This document shows, one piece after another, positions 42,481 to 52,945 of a DNA stretch of 64,000 nt. Source of the DNA: a virus. The stretch's first letter is position 1, and each line of letters opens with the position of its first letter. The position numbers and the translations under genes are program-made. Where the stretch lies: positions 25,267 to 89,266 of IMG/VR virus record IMGVR_UViG_3300021598_001271; one strand, written 5' to 3'. The notes beneath the pieces are model-generated. The model was given only the letters and a program-made list of their open reading frames with translations. It had not been told where the DNA came from and ran no database searches.

Positions 42481-43812
42481 TTAAGGTGTATAAATTTGTA
42501 TTTGATTTCTAACAACTCTGTCTGATATTATTTGACAACAGTTACAAGAATTACTAATGATGTTTAAATATACAGTTACGTTAGCCTCTCCTTTAGTTAT
42601 ACAAGGAAGGACTGATTGACCATTAGTTTCTGTGTTAATACCAATTTGAATGGTTCCTGTTAAAGTATCTCCGTTATTAAATGTAAAAGGTCCTGACTTA
42701 TACATAGCATTACCTGTTTGATTTATGTATATTGGATTACAAGTATCTGATGACCCATTACCTAAAGACAATGGAGTCATAGTATTAATTGTTTGAGGGG
42801 AACCATTTATTAAGAATGAATGGTTATTAACATCCCAAGCAACTGAGCCAGGTCCACTACCAATAACAGAATATTCTAACATAAATTCCGCAGTAACATT
42901 AATTCCCAAAGGTAATGAAAACGGATTAGACAAATCATATTGGAATGAATAATACTTGTAGTTACCACTAGTACCGTCATAAGTAAAGTTTGTTGCCGTA
43001 GCCGCCAACGTGTACGTATTAACATTGGTACCTCCAACAGTTATACTTTGGTTAATTATATAATTATTCGCATCTTTATAATATACATTATATGTATTAG
43101 GTGCTAATCCCGTAAACCAACCAATTGGGTTATTAAAATTAACTCCATCTAAAGAGAATGAATAAGGCGCAACTCCAAGAATAACATTAGCACCAATAGT
43201 ACCGTTATTTTGATAACAATCCGAAGGTGTTGAATTAAGGGTTAATACGGTTTTAGAGGATTCAGGTATAGACGCACAAGTTCCTATTTGGGCAATAATA
43301 TAATATTCCATTCCAAGAGGATTATATGAATACCAATTACTATCAGGGATATTATCAAAATCACCTGACCTAAAATACCCACCATAAGGTAAATAACCCA
43401 ACATTTCCCAATACCCATTAGTATTCCAAGAAACATTTGCGGTATTACCTGTATAATAAGGTTTACCATTTATTGATGTACCTGAATCACAAACATCAAT
43501 TAATGTGGTTACATTATTCTTTGTATCTAAAAGAGTAATACAAAGACAAGTTAATGTTGGTGGAGTAGGTTCAACTTCAAAATTCTCATATGTCATACAA
43601 GATTGATTGTAAAGTGTAATACCTGTTGTAGTGTTTGGCACCGCAACTTGCACACCACTTATATTCGTTAAACTAGCCAATGTTATTCCCGTGGCAGGTA
43701 ATAAAGAAGGATATAATTGGGCAATATTACCACTACCGATTATATCGTAATATATAGTGTATGGACCTGTAGAAGTTCCTCCTGTTATTTTTATAGTATA
43801 ATAATTATCCAT
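42481..43812 (-). CDS. Virion fibre-like protein, 443 aa
   Basis: Ser/Thr/Gly/Asn-rich, with repeated beta-strand modules and several Cys pairs (for example TCLCITLLD, NSCNCCQII at the end). SDCYQNNGTIGANVILGVAP and YSFSLDGVNF resemble bacterial adhesin repeat modules of Bacteroidota (SprB-like). The start overlaps the next gene upstream by 8 bases. Probably a tail fibre or adhesin. Confidence 0.6.
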   Translation of the reverse strand: MDNYYTIKITGGTSTGPYTIYYDIIGSGNIAQLYPSLLPATGITLASLTNISGVQVAVPNTTTGITLYNQSCMTYENFEVEPTPPTLTCLCITLLDTKNNVTTLIDVCDSGTSINGKPYYTGNTANVSWNTNGYWEMLGYLPYGGYFRSGDFDNIPDSNWYSYNPLGMEYYIIAQIGTCASIPESSKTVLTLNSTPSDCYQNNGTIGANVILGVAPYSFSLDGVNFNNPIGWFTGLAPNTYNVYYKDANNYIINQSITVGGTNVNTYTLAATATNFTYDGTSGNYKYYSFQYDLSNPFSLPLGINVTAEFMLEYSVIGSGPGSVAWDVNNHSFLINGSPQTINTMTPLSLGNGSSDTCNPIYINQTGNAMYKSGPFTFNNGDTLTGTIQIGINTETNGQSVLPCITKGEANVTVYLNIISNSCNCCQIISDRVVRNQIQIYTP

Positions 43813-45148
43813 TACAACCTGAAATTATTTCAATAGAATTTATAGTATTAATATTACCGCTAGTTATTGTTAAAGTATATGTAATATCATTAGGGGCGAT
43901 ATTACTATATACAATATTATTGTAAATACTGTTATTAATAGTAAGTTCTCCTGTACTATAGGTACTAATACCACATCCACCCGTAGGTGTTTGAGCATCT
44001 ACATATACATCTATAACATCTCCTATTGTTATCGTAAAATTACCTCCGTTAGTTGGTCCGCCACAAGGAGTTCCACTATTAAATTGGTAAATAGTTACCC
44101 CATTCAATTTAATCCATCCCGCAGTTTTAGCACATTGACAATTAGGACATTCTTTAAAATGTGACCAAGTAATGTTTTGAGTCTGTGGTAACGGAGTTGC
44201 GGTTGGTGTTGCGGTTGGAGGTGGTGGGGGTACTGGTAATATTGGAGTTGGTTGAGGTACTGGTGTAGGGGTAGGTGTCGGTGTTGGAGTTGCAGTAGGT
44301 GTGTTGTATTCAATAACTGAACCATCAAAACTGCAATCAACAGACGATGTTAATTCACAAGTTGTTGATGCGGTAAAATCCCCCCATAAATCTTTAACAT
44401 TAACAGTATAAGTCCCTGAAGGTTGGTTAAATATAGTATTACCCGTTATACTTGAATTATTGGGTAATGTCCACACAACAGTGTATGGAGTGGTTCCACC
44501 TGTAACATAAACAGATAGTATACCGTCATATCCGTTTTCACTTGGCTCGTTAATAATATTACATTGTACACCTAAAGGAAGTAATGTTATTGGTCCACAT
44601 TCATTTTCACTTTGTCCAGGTATTGGTACATTACTAGTTGTTGTAGTAGTTGTTGGGGGACAAGGTTGACATTCACCGTATTGACAACTATTACTAGGTT
44701 GAGTGTTAACTAAATAGTTTCCTCCTGCATTTAACGTCAAATAAGGTTGTGAATTAAATTCAACTGCCTTATAACAAAAAAGATAAGGTTGTACAATAAT
44801 TAAAGTACCAATAACAAATTCATCTTGATTGATGTAAGTATTCGATAATTTATATAGTTTATTATCACAACAACCTCTAACATATTGACTTTTTTTACAA
44901 GGAGATGTGACCGCAGGACCTAAAGTAGTTCCATCAAAATATCTTACAATAACACCATCAGATACATATGCTGGGGATACAGGTATCGTACCATTAATGT
45001 CGTAAAAGGCTGACCAACTTATTGTCGACGCACTACTTGTTTGGAATGAAGGGTCACAATAGTATCCAATGACTGGGTTAATCCCAAATCTCCAACAAGC
45101 ATCCGAATCAGTGGCACCGATAGCTAAATATTGTAACGTTAACGCCAT
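43805..45148 (-). CDS. Fibre-like protein with Pro/Thr linker, 447 aa
   Basis: N-terminal beta domain, an SprB-like module (GILSVYVTGGTTPYTVVWTL), a Pro/Thr-rich linker starting [19 protein letters not shown], and a C-terminal beta domain with Cys pairs (HFKECPNCQCAKTAGW). The linker resembles the many linkers in the 2068-residue protein next to it and may be a glycosylation site. Confidence 0.6.
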   Translation of the reverse strand: MALTLQYLAIGATDSDACWRFGINPVIGYYCDPSFQTSSASTISWSAFYDINGTIPVSPAYVSDGVIVRYFDGTTLGPAVTSPCKKSQYVRGCCDNKLYKLSNTYINQDEFVIGTLIIVQPYLFCYKAVEFNSQPYLTLNAGGNYLVNTQPSNSCQYGECQPCPPTTTTTTSNVPIPGQSENECGPITLLPLGVQCNIINEPSENGYDGILSVYVTGGTTPYTVVWTLPNNSSITGNTIFNQPSGTYTVNVKDLWGDFTASTTCELTSSVDCSFDGSVIEYNTPTATPTPTPTPTPVPQPTPILPVPPPPPTATPTATPLPQTQNITWSHFKECPNCQCAKTAGWIKLNGVTIYQFNSGTPCGGPTNGGNFTITIGDVIDVYVDAQTPTGGCGISTYSTGELTINNSIYNNIVYSNIAPNDITYTLTITSGNINTINSIEIISGCNG

Positions 45149-45369
45149 TATATATTTATTAAATCTTTAATTTCACAACCATTATCATCAATAGCCTTAA
45201 CACTCGCAGTACTTAAAGGTAAGTAAGGTGCTGGAACTAAAAACGTATATGGTATGTCAACGTCGTTTATGGTTGTAATGAAAATACAATTCAAATAACT
45301 TCCGTCACACAGATAAATATCGTATGGTTCAGTTCCATTTAAATTTGTTATTGTTATTGTTTTATTCAT
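45148..45369 (-). CDS. Small fibre-cluster protein, 73 aa
   Basis: MNKTITITNLNGTEPYDIYL, beta-rich with two Cys near the middle and one near the end. Its stop overlaps the start of the next gene. Possibly a fibre accessory or tip protein; no family recognised. Confidence 0.55.
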   Translation of the reverse strand: MNKTITITNLNGTEPYDIYLCDGSYLNCIFITTINDVDIPYTFLVPAPYLPLSTASVKAIDDNGCEIKDLINI

Positions 45370-45381
45370 ATTTTATATTAA

Positions 45382-48300
45382 TTAACAAGGCACTACATCA
45401 ATAATAACTCCTGAGTTAGAAATTTGAATAGCGTAAGCCGACCCAACTCCATTTAATTTTATTGCCACCCATTTATTACCTCCTGCGGTTGGTAAACTAG
45501 GATATGAGTCATATACAATATCTCCAACAGTGATAGAATTTATTGTAGACCTTTGGATAAGATAACCTCTAACCGCATTATAAGTTAAACAAGCAGATGT
45601 ACTAGTAAATGCGTCGGGTACTGTTCTTCCTATGTAAGTGAAAAATCCTACTGTAGGGGTTGGCGATGGTGGTGTAGGTATTGATGAACAACAAATAGCA
45701 ACAACTTTATTAGCGGTTCTTAACGCCACATACATTCTATTTGTTGGTGGGTGATATTGTATTGTGAAAGGTTGTGACGATAAAGGTATTTTATTTTCAA
45801 CAATTCCTGTTGATGGGTTCATAACCGCAATTGTATTATCACCACTATTAACAATATATAACCTTCCATTAGTTGTATTATATTCAATAGCGGTCGGATT
45901 TGAAAGTAATGCTGAAGTATATACGGCACCTACAGTACCTCCAGTTGGGTTAATGTTTATAATTGAAATTGCATTAGCTTGGTGTGGTATAAATATTCTA
46001 TTATTTGTAGTATCGTGTCCTAGTTTTCTTATGGTTCCTAAAACAGGATAAGACAATGGTATAGTACCTATAATACTATTTGTTAAAGGATTTATAATTG
46101 TTACCGTATTCGTAGTAATATTAGTTAGGAATAATCTATTATTGTATGAACTATGTAAAAATCCTCCTCCACATTTACCAGGTATACCTGTCATAACACC
46201 AGATACTGTCAATGAAGGTGAGAATACTCTAATAATTTCTCCTGTAGTTGTTCCACTATTATTAGTAATATAAACATAATCATTTATAGGATTATAAACC
46301 ATTCTTCCACCCGTATTGGACGCTGGTCCAAGATTAGTTGTTTGAAACGCAGTTGATGAAATACTAAGTGGGAGTTTAACAATTATTTTATTATTATTAT
46401 TATCATAAACCATATCAGTACCAGGGGCAATAGGATTATATGGTGTTGGTGGTATTGAATTTGTTGATGTATTAATCTGATATACACCACCAGGAATTAT
46501 AGTTGTTCCAGAATAATTTAATACTCGTACTGTATTAGTATCGTCTAATAATAAATCTATAGGACTAAAAGCCACTGATGAAAATTCACTAATAACCACA
46601 TCGGAACAAGTGGTTGGCGTTGGGGTTGGTGTTGGTGTACTTGTTTGAGTTGGAGTTGGCGTACTTGTATTAGTTGGAGTTGGTGTCGGAGTTGATGTTG
46701 ATGTATTTGTTGGCGTAGGTGTAGGTGTTGATGTATTTGTTGGCGTAGGCGTAGCAGTCGGACTATCCGTAGGTGTTGGAGGAATAGTTGCGGTAGGCGT
46801 TGGGCTTGCCGTAGGTACTGGTATTGTTGGGTACGGAGTTGCAGTAGGTGTTTGAGTAGGTGTTGGTGTTGGAGTACCTGTAGGTGTTGGTGTTGGTGTT
46901 GGTGATGGTGGAGGAAGTGGTGGTGTTGGTTGAGGACATCCGTCACAATCTAATCCGACTAATCCTGTGATTGAATTCAATATAGAATTTGAAGATAAGT
47001 TAGATAATGAATCGTAAGTTACACACACAACAGTTTGGTTAATAACTGCCGTCATAGTATAACCAGTTTCTATGGTAATATTATTATAAATTAAATCACC
47101 ATTTATATAATACTCATCACCTGTTTCACAATTTATTAATTTTTTAGTTTGAGAACATTCAAAAGTTTCGTCAAATATTTCATAAGTTAAACTACCAAGG
47201 AAACATAAATCTCTATTAACTGTAGGTGTTGGTGTTGGAGTCGCCGTAGGTGTTGGTGTAGGGACCGTAGTTGCGGATAAACTAATTGATGTACTTGAAC
47301 AGTTTATTGTTGGTGTTGGTGTAGGAGTTCCAGTTTGTGTTGGAGTTGGAGTTGGTGTAGCCGTAGGTGTTGGAGTTGGGGTAGGTGAATAACATTCAAA
47401 TACCGCATCAAAATCAACAATATCACAAGGATTTGTAGTAGTTGTGGTAGTTGAGCAACCACCAGCAAATAATTCATATATATCAGGACAAGAACTGTAA
47501 CAAGGTTCTTTACCGTAAAATATACAAGGACCTCCTAAAGAATCAGAAAGACACCATTTATTACCATCATAGAAAATGTAACCAAAATCACCACCAATTG
47601 CAAAAGTAGTATAATAATAAGGATTACCACCATAATAACCTTGTAATGTGAATGTACCATCATATGAACTTCCATTACTTAAACAATAATTAACCAAACA
47701 AGAATTGGTCGGTGTAGGTGTTGGAGTTTGGGTTGGAGTAGAAGTCGGTGTAGGTGTTGGCGTAGGTGTTGGCGTAGAAGTTGGGGTTTCTGTTGGAGTT
47801 GGCGTAGGTGTTTCTGTTGGCGTTTCTGTTGGAGTCTCTGTTGGTGTTTCTGTTGGAGTCGGTGTAGGTGTTTCGGTTGGCGTTGGTGTCGGACAAGGAT
47901 TATCTATTAAACATAAAGAACAATCAACATCTCCGTAATAAGTCGCTGAAATACCAACGTAAGTTGGGTAAGAAGGATTATAAGAGTGAACAAGGGCACA
48001 ACCAACAAATCCAATAGAGTCGACATAATAAAATTGACCAGGATTTATAGAACCTGGTAATCCAGATATATTATATGTTGAACCGTCACAACAACTAACA
48101 AACGAGTAAATAGGTTGTGTTGGTGTTGGGGTTGGAGTAGGACATATTTGTGAACAATCAACTCCTGTGTATATCGCAATACCATTATAAGGTAATGATG
48201 TATCTACACAAACATTTAATAACAGAGTACTTCCTGATTGATAATCTCCACAACAATCATAATATTCCCAAAATGGAGCATCAGTTACCCCCGAAGTACA

Positions 48301-51300
48301 AGTAATTGGTGTAGGTGTTGGTGTAGGTGTTGGTGTAGGTGTTGGACAAGGAAATACAATTAGACAAGTTGCACAATCAGCATATCCTAAGCCAGCAGAT
48401 ACTGTTGGGTACGATGGATTGTAAGGTAAAGGAATACTATTACAAGTGTAACAAGAAGAACCTATATTGTAAGTTGTGCCAATAGATAATGTAGTAAATC
48501 CAATAATATTAAAATCTACCTCATTCAAAGGTGGTGGTTCGGTACTACAACAGTCAATAAATACATATCTAAAAGCAGCCTCTTCTGTTGGCGTTGGCGT
48601 ATTTGTAGGAGTTTCTGTAGGTGTACTAGTCGGAGTAGAGGTCGGTCCTTCAGTTGGTGTTGGAGTACTTGTTGGTGTATTAGTCGGAGTACTAGTTGGC
48701 GTAGAGGTTGGTCCTTCAGTTGGTGTTGGTGTAGGTGTTTCGGTTGGCGTTGGTGTCGGACAAGGTCCGTTATCAATAACGGTTAAACCTGGATTGTTAT
48801 CATAACAAGCACCAAACGCTAATAAACAAGCACATATTTGAATATCATTACCGTCCGCAATTTCAAATCCAAGAATCTCATTTCCTTCACAATCAACATA
48901 ATCAAAAAACTGAGGAGTACCAGTTGTATTTATAATTGTATAAGAAATACAATCGGTACAAAAAGGATTTGAACATTCAGTTTGAAATACTAAAGCTAAG
49001 CTGGCCGTTTGACGAGGTGCTGATTCAGGTTCAATACAGGTCCAACAACTACCATCACATTCAGACGAATATGTTTGACCAACAACGCCATCAAAATCAT
49101 TTTGAACTATATACTGACCACAACAACTTATAAATTTATTAGATGAAATAGGTGGTTGGGTAGATGTTGGTGTAGGGGTTGGTTCAATAGGTATTGGTGT
49201 TGGAGTAGGTGTAGGTGTTGGAGTAGGTGTTGGTGTCGATGTCGGACTTGTGGTAGGTGTCGGTGTTGGTACAATTGGGGTTGGCGTAGGTGTTGGAGCC
49301 ACCGTAGTTGACGTAGGCGTAGGAGTTGGTTCTCCAGGTGTAGGTGTAGGGGTTGGTGTAGGGTCAACATCACATACACAATTAGTACAGTTTTTACCTG
49401 TTGGGTGACAGATATTACAAGGGTCTGAAACTAACAATTCTGAACAAAAAGTAACTATTTGGCCAGGAAGTACCGTAATTGTCGTATTATCTTGCAACTC
49501 ACAATCAAGATAAGTTACTAAACATTCATCAAGACCTTCACTATTATCCGCTTCCCAACATATAACCACAGGTGCTGGTGTTGGAGTTGGGGTAGGTGTT
49601 GGTTGTTGTCCACAAACACAATTTTCGTCAATACCCGCATCTAAAATATTGATTGAAAATGGTTTATTAATATCATAACAAATGAATACACCTTGGCTAC
49701 CACTACCTGTTTCTAAATTTCCATTACAATCAAAGTAACTGTAATTATCGGCATCGATAATTAAACCCCTGTGACAATCACAAGGCAAATCTGTAGGTGT
49801 AGGAGTTGGTACCACCGTAGTTGACGTAGGCGTAGGAGTTGGGACAACTGTGGTTGAAGTAGGTGTAGGGGTTGGCTCAATAGGGATGGTTGTTGATGTT
49901 GGAGTTGGTGTTGGTTCAGGTGTCTGAGTTGGTGTTGGTGTCGGGGTTGGTGTTGGTGTACACGGTCCGTTATCAATTATTGAGATACCAGGTGTTGCAC
50001 TAACAGTACCTTCGATAGCACAAAAACTTATTACTTCATTTTCAATTGGGAAATCCTGAGGATTACCGTCACAATCTGTGTAAAATACCGTTCCAGGTCC
50101 ACCACCAGAACTTATAGCGGTGTAAGAAACACAAGGTGGAGTAGTAGGTGTAGGTGTTGGTGTTGGTATTTGTGATGCACAACAATTATTAGTACTTGTT
50201 ATAGTTGAATTTACTAATATTATCGGTAAGTCGTTTTCATAGTAATATATTTGAGGTGTAGTGCCAATTGGATTACAAAAAGCATTTAAATAATTACCTG
50301 CAGTATCATATGTATTTGTTTCAGTATTACCTATATCACCACAAATTTTGTTACTAACATATATAGTATTATCCAAATATATGGTATTACCTATAGCATT
50401 ATCTAAATCTATTTGAGAAATGTTAACATCCCAATAATAGCAAGGACAAGGTGTTGGCGTCGGTGTTGTTTGAACACACTGTGGACAGTTTTGAGGTGAT
50501 GGGTCTCCTGCAGGGTCACCAGGCCCTTCACATACTTCATATCCTTGGGTATAATATGTGTAAGAAGTATTTGGGTATTGAGTATCTAAATCAATGGCAG
50601 GTGAGGGAGGAATTCCATCATAACCTTTGAAACAAAAAACAGGACTTCCATTATTAACTTGATATACCTTATCAATTAAAAAAGTTAAGGTAGATGATGA
50701 GTAATAAACATATGGTGGACAACAAGAAATACCATATTGAGATGGTAGTGGTAAACAATCTAAACAATCTTGTATTGGTTGATAATAAGAACCAACTAAT
50801 CCGCCATCATTATAAAAAATTGTAGGGTCTTGGGTAATATATTGATAACAATAGTATTGAGTTGTTCTAAAATAATCACCAACAGTTCCTGAAACAGGTG
50901 ATAAAAATAAGAAACCTGTATTACATTGTTCAACAATAAAAGAATCAGTACAAGGCAATTCAATAATACAATTTGTACATCCGCCAGGAGTGTAAGTTTG
51001 TATGTCTAAAAATTTGGCACTAAAATTAAATGTTGTAGCAGAAACAACAGTATAACACCTACCATTATATTCGAAAAAATCACCAGTAACTGGTGAATTG
51101 GGTAAATTAACGGTATATGTTCCAACACCACAAGAACAACCGCTAATTGTATAAGTTAACATAGGAGTACAAGCACTATATCCATCATTACAAGTTAGTC
51201 CTGCTAATTGAGATTGGGGAACCCAAGCTCCAAATGCCAAAGGATATGTACCAGTACCACCTGTACTATAAAATTCAAAGCATTGGTTATTCCATACAAT

Positions 51301-51588
51301 TAAGTCACCACTACTATAATTATTATTTGTAGGGATAACAACATCATATACAGTAAACGGTGAATCACATTGTTTAATTTGAACATTTCTACATCCAGGC
51401 GCACCACAAGCATTAACCTCAAATTCATTAGTAATTGTAACATCAATACCTGTACCACCTGATAATTGTATTTCATAACAAATACCAGTGTTTTCATCAA
51501 GCACAACATCATTAGGGTCATAAAGACCTAGTGTTTCAATTTCTAAAGTTTCACTAACTCCACACCTATTTGCGAAATAAAATTCCAT
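45382..51588 (-). CDS. Giant modular fibre/adhesin with Pro-Thr linkers and a beta-propeller, 2068 aa
   Basis: No signal peptide. The first 380 residues are Cys-rich beta modules. From about 380 to 1600, short Cys-rich modules (often ending VIDNGPC) alternate with many Pro/Thr linkers of the type [10 protein letters not shown]. Near 1600-2000 are repeats such as [20 protein letters not shown] and [20 protein letters not shown], the YVTN type of beta-propeller. A compact C-terminal domain follows. Such an extended, mucin-like chain suits a long receptor-binding fibre, and its Thr-rich linkers are natural O-glycosylation targets for the enzymes at 51620-57308. Confidence 0.8.
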   Translation of the reverse strand: MEFYFANRCGVSETLEIETLGLYDPNDVVLDENTGICYEIQLSGGTGIDVTITNEFEVNACGAPGCRNVQIKQCDSPFTVYDVVIPTNNNYSSGDLIVWNNQCFEFYSTGGTGTYPLAFGAWVPQSQLAGLTCNDGYSACTPMLTYTISGCSCGVGTYTVNLPNSPVTGDFFEYNGRCYTVVSATTFNFSAKFLDIQTYTPGGCTNCIIELPCTDSFIVEQCNTGFLFLSPVSGTVGDYFRTTQYYCYQYITQDPTIFYNDGGLVGSYYQPIQDCLDCLPLPSQYGISCCPPYVYYSSSTLTFLIDKVYQVNNGSPVFCFKGYDGIPPSPAIDLDTQYPNTSYTYYTQGYEVCEGPGDPAGDPSPQNCPQCVQTTPTPTPCPCYYWDVNISQIDLDNAIGNTIYLDNTIYVSNKICGDIGNTETNTYDTAGNYLNAFCNPIGTTPQIYYYENDLPIILVNSTITSTNNCCASQIPTPTPTPTTPPCVSYTAISSGGGPGTVFYTDCDGNPQDFPIENEVISFCAIEGTVSATPGISIIDNGPCTPTPTPTPTPTQTPEPTPTPTSTTIPIEPTPTPTSTTVVPTPTPTSTTVVPTPTPTDLPCDCHRGLIIDADNYSYFDCNGNLETGSGSQGVFICYDINKPFSINILDAGIDENCVCGQQPTPTPTPTPAPVVICWEADNSEGLDECLVTYLDCELQDNTTITVLPGQIVTFCSELLVSDPCNICHPTGKNCTNCVCDVDPTPTPTPTPGEPTPTPTSTTVAPTPTPTPIVPTPTPTTSPTSTPTPTPTPTPTPTPIPIEPTPTPTSTQPPISSNKFISCCGQYIVQNDFDGVVGQTYSSECDGSCWTCIEPESAPRQTASLALVFQTECSNPFCTDCISYTIINTTGTPQFFDYVDCEGNEILGFEIADGNDIQICACLLAFGACYDNNPGLTVIDNGPCPTPTPTETPTPTPTEGPTSTPTSTPTNTPTSTPTPTEGPTSTPTSTPTETPTNTPTPTEEAAFRYVFIDCCSTEPPPLNEVDFNIIGFTTLSIGTTYNIGSSCYTCNSIPLPYNPSYPTVSAGLGYADCATCLIVFPCPTPTPTPTPTPTPITCTSGVTDAPFWEYYDCCGDYQSGSTLLLNVCVDTSLPYNGIAIYTGVDCSQICPTPTPTPTQPIYSFVSCCDGSTYNISGLPGSINPGQFYYVDSIGFVGCALVHSYNPSYPTYVGISATYYGDVDCSLCLIDNPCPTPTPTETPTPTPTETPTETPTETPTETPTPTPTETPTSTPTPTPTPTPTSTPTQTPTPTPTNSCLVNYCLSNGSSYDGTFTLQGYYGGNPYYYTTFAIGGDFGYIFYDGNKWCLSDSLGGPCIFYGKEPCYSSCPDIYELFAGGCSTTTTTTNPCDIVDFDAVFECYSPTPTPTPTATPTPTPTQTGTPTPTPTINCSSTSISLSATTVPTPTPTATPTPTPTVNRDLCFLGSLTYEIFDETFECSQTKKLINCETGDEYYINGDLIYNNITIETGYTMTAVINQTVVCVTYDSLSNLSSNSILNSITGLVGLDCDGCPQPTPPLPPPSPTPTPTPTGTPTPTPTQTPTATPYPTIPVPTASPTPTATIPPTPTDSPTATPTPTNTSTPTPTPTNTSTSTPTPTPTNTSTPTPTQTSTPTPTPTPTTCSDVVISEFSSVAFSPIDLLLDDTNTVRVLNYSGTTIIPGGVYQINTSTNSIPPTPYNPIAPGTDMVYDNNNNKIIVKLPLSISSTAFQTTNLGPASNTGGRMVYNPINDYVYITNNSGTTTGEIIRVFSPSLTVSGVMTGIPGKCGGGFLHSSYNNRLFLTNITTNTVTIINPLTNSIIGTIPLSYPVLGTIRKLGHDTTNNRIFIPHQANAISIININPTGGTVGAVYTSALLSNPTAIEYNTTNGRLYIVNSGDNTIAVMNPSTGIVENKIPLSSQPFTIQYHPPTNRMYVALRTANKVVAICCSSIPTPPSPTPTVGFFTYIGRTVPDAFTSTSACLTYNAVRGYLIQRSTINSITVGDIVYDSYPSLPTAGGNKWVAIKLNGVGSAYAIQISNSGVIIDVVPC
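46570..50500 (-). repeat. Recurrent Pro-Thr linker repeats in the giant fibre gene
   Basis: Many separate blocks of the codon pairs CCN ACN encode (PT)n linkers between Cys-rich modules. Read on the plus strand they look like GGTGTTGG-type satellites; they are coding, not a CRISPR array. Confidence 0.75.
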
Positions 51589-51610
51589 CTATATTTTAAC
51601 CTTATTATGA

Positions 51611-51618
51611 TATAAATA
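51611..51618 (-). promoter_or_regulatory. TATTTATA box upstream of the giant fibre gene
   Basis: TATAAATA on the plus strand (TATTTATA on the coding strand), ending 22 bases before the ATG at 51588. Same core box as at 6552, 12701, 20990 and 26777. Confidence 0.4.
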
Positions 51619-51619
51619 A

Positions 51620-52600
51620 TCAGTTCTTTGATTTTTGAATCAAAGACTTCATAATATCAACATATTTTATTGTTGAACTATTTTTATCAATATATTCAAA
51701 ATGGTTTATGTTCTCTTTTAATTTATCTAAAGGATTTATAATAATGTAGTCACCTTTATAAAATTTGGTATCTTTTAGGTTATCTGTGACACCCGCCATA
51801 TGTAATATTGGTTTTTTATTATAAATATCAATATTGTCAGTTGCCCAAGAAAAATCCAATTCTTTTATTATTTTAGTATCTTTTCCAAAACACCATAAGT
51901 TCCAAAGAACACTCCACATTTCCGCAGTCCAAAATTGTATCTCACCAGGACTTATTGGAAATCTTCTTTGGTAATCTATCATTTGGTCATACAATGTGGT
52001 TGAATCATTATATATCTTATACCATTGTTCTGATGTAGTATTTTTAATAATATATTGACCTCCTCCTGAATTATCTTGGTTACTCGCGACACAATCAATA
52101 TCAATCCCAACAACATCTACCATTTCTTGTAGTAATTGGTTTTCTTTAGAAATTGGATGGGCGTTCTCATATCTGCGACAACAATCAATAATATATGAGT
52201 ACGCAATATATCCCTTGGTGTCAGCTAAATAACAATAATCATCATCAAGTAATAAATCATAATTAGGTAGTTCTCTAAAGACAATATCCGCATCGTGAAG
52301 GAAAAAAACTTTACCATTTTCAGGAAATTGTTCTAACCATTTGTGAACTAAATAAGGTTTAATACTTGGTATATAATGTTTTTTATCTCTTTCATCATTA
52401 TAAAAATGGACATTATACCCTTTTTTAGTTAAACTTAAAGCGCCTTCAGATGGTTCAGTAGCTCCGTTAACCAAACCAAATATTATATGGATTTGAGATG
52501 GTTTAATACCCATTTCAGTAAAATTATGACCATATATCTCACATTGCCAATGAAAATAAGGTACGTCAGGTTGTGCGGTAACGTATAATAACTCAGACAT
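51620..52600 (-). CDS. Glycosyltransferase, 326 aa
   Basis: MSELLYVTAQPDVPYFHWQC, with VFFLHDADIVFRELP (a D-x-D motif near 100-103) and a C-terminal HMAGVTDNLKD. This fits a GT-A type glycosyltransferase that uses a nucleotide-sugar and a divalent metal. Positioned just upstream of the giant fibre gene and transcribed in the same direction. Probable fibre or surface glycan modification. The sugar and acceptor cannot be read from sequence. Confidence 0.75.
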   Translation of the reverse strand: MSELLYVTAQPDVPYFHWQCEIYGHNFTEMGIKPSQIHIIFGLVNGATEPSEGALSLTKKGYNVHFYNDERDKKHYIPSIKPYLVHKWLEQFPENGKVFFLHDADIVFRELPNYDLLLDDDYCYLADTKGYIAYSYIIDCCRRYENAHPISKENQLLQEMVDVVGIDIDCVASNQDNSGGGQYIIKNTTSEQWYKIYNDSTTLYDQMIDYQRRFPISPGEIQFWTAEMWSVLWNLWCFGKDTKIIKELDFSWATDNIDIYNKKPILHMAGVTDNLKDTKFYKGDYIIINPLDKLKENINHFEYIDKNSSTIKYVDIMKSLIQKSKN

Positions 52601-52639
52601 ATAAATTTTTTAAAATAATAATAAGATTTTATTGTTTTT

Positions 52640-52647
52640 TATAAATA
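52640..52647 (-). promoter_or_regulatory. TATTTATA box upstream of the glycosyltransferase
   Basis: Coding-strand TATTTATAAAAAACAAT, the same box-plus-leader combination as at other genes here, but about 40 bases before the ATG. Confidence 0.35.
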
Positions 52648-52675
52648 GGAAGATTATGGATATATTTATAATAGT

Positions 52676-52852
52676 ATGAAGTTAATTAAAACGATACACA
52701 AATTAGTCGAGGAAGCAGAGAGAGATTATTATTCTGCGTGTGAAAGATGTGCAGATGAAAGAACCATCAAAAGACTTGAAAAAAATTATATGGACACTTT
52801 AGAGTTAATGAAAAAACTAAATAAATTAGAAGATAACTCTAACAAGAAGTAA
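52676..52852 (+). CDS. Small helical protein, 58 aa
   Basis: The frame begins MKLIKTIHKLVEEAERDYYS, has CERCADE (a CxxC), and is helical throughout. The N-terminal helix is similar to the capsid-targeting-like motif. A TATTTATA sequence lies directly upstream (52663-52670). Small, and the only gene between two glycosyltransferase genes in the intergenic stretch 52601-52943. Confidence 0.5.
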   Translation: MKLIKTIHKLVEEAERDYYSACERCADERTIKRLEKNYMDTLELMKKLNKLEDNSNKK

Positions 52853-52888
52853 TACTTTCCATTGATTTAATCCCCCATTTTACGTATT

Positions 52889-52945
52889 ATTGTTCGTAAA
52901 ACCTATTAGGTTTTTATAATCCATATATTAAGCTAAACGAACAAT
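52889..52945 (+). promoter_or_regulatory. Inverted repeat covering the start codon of the giant glycosyltransferase
   Basis: ATTGTTCGT (52889-52897) pairs perfectly with ACGAACAAT (52937-52945); the second arm includes the A and T of the ATG at 52944. A smaller hairpin AAAACC/GGTTTT (52898-52914) lies in the loop and could be a weak terminator. A folded leader would mask the start codon. Confidence 0.5.

Noticed and set aside
47690-48805. Gly-Val-rich frames on the plus strand opposite the giant fibre gene
   Set aside because: They are antisense shadows of the Pro-Thr linkers.
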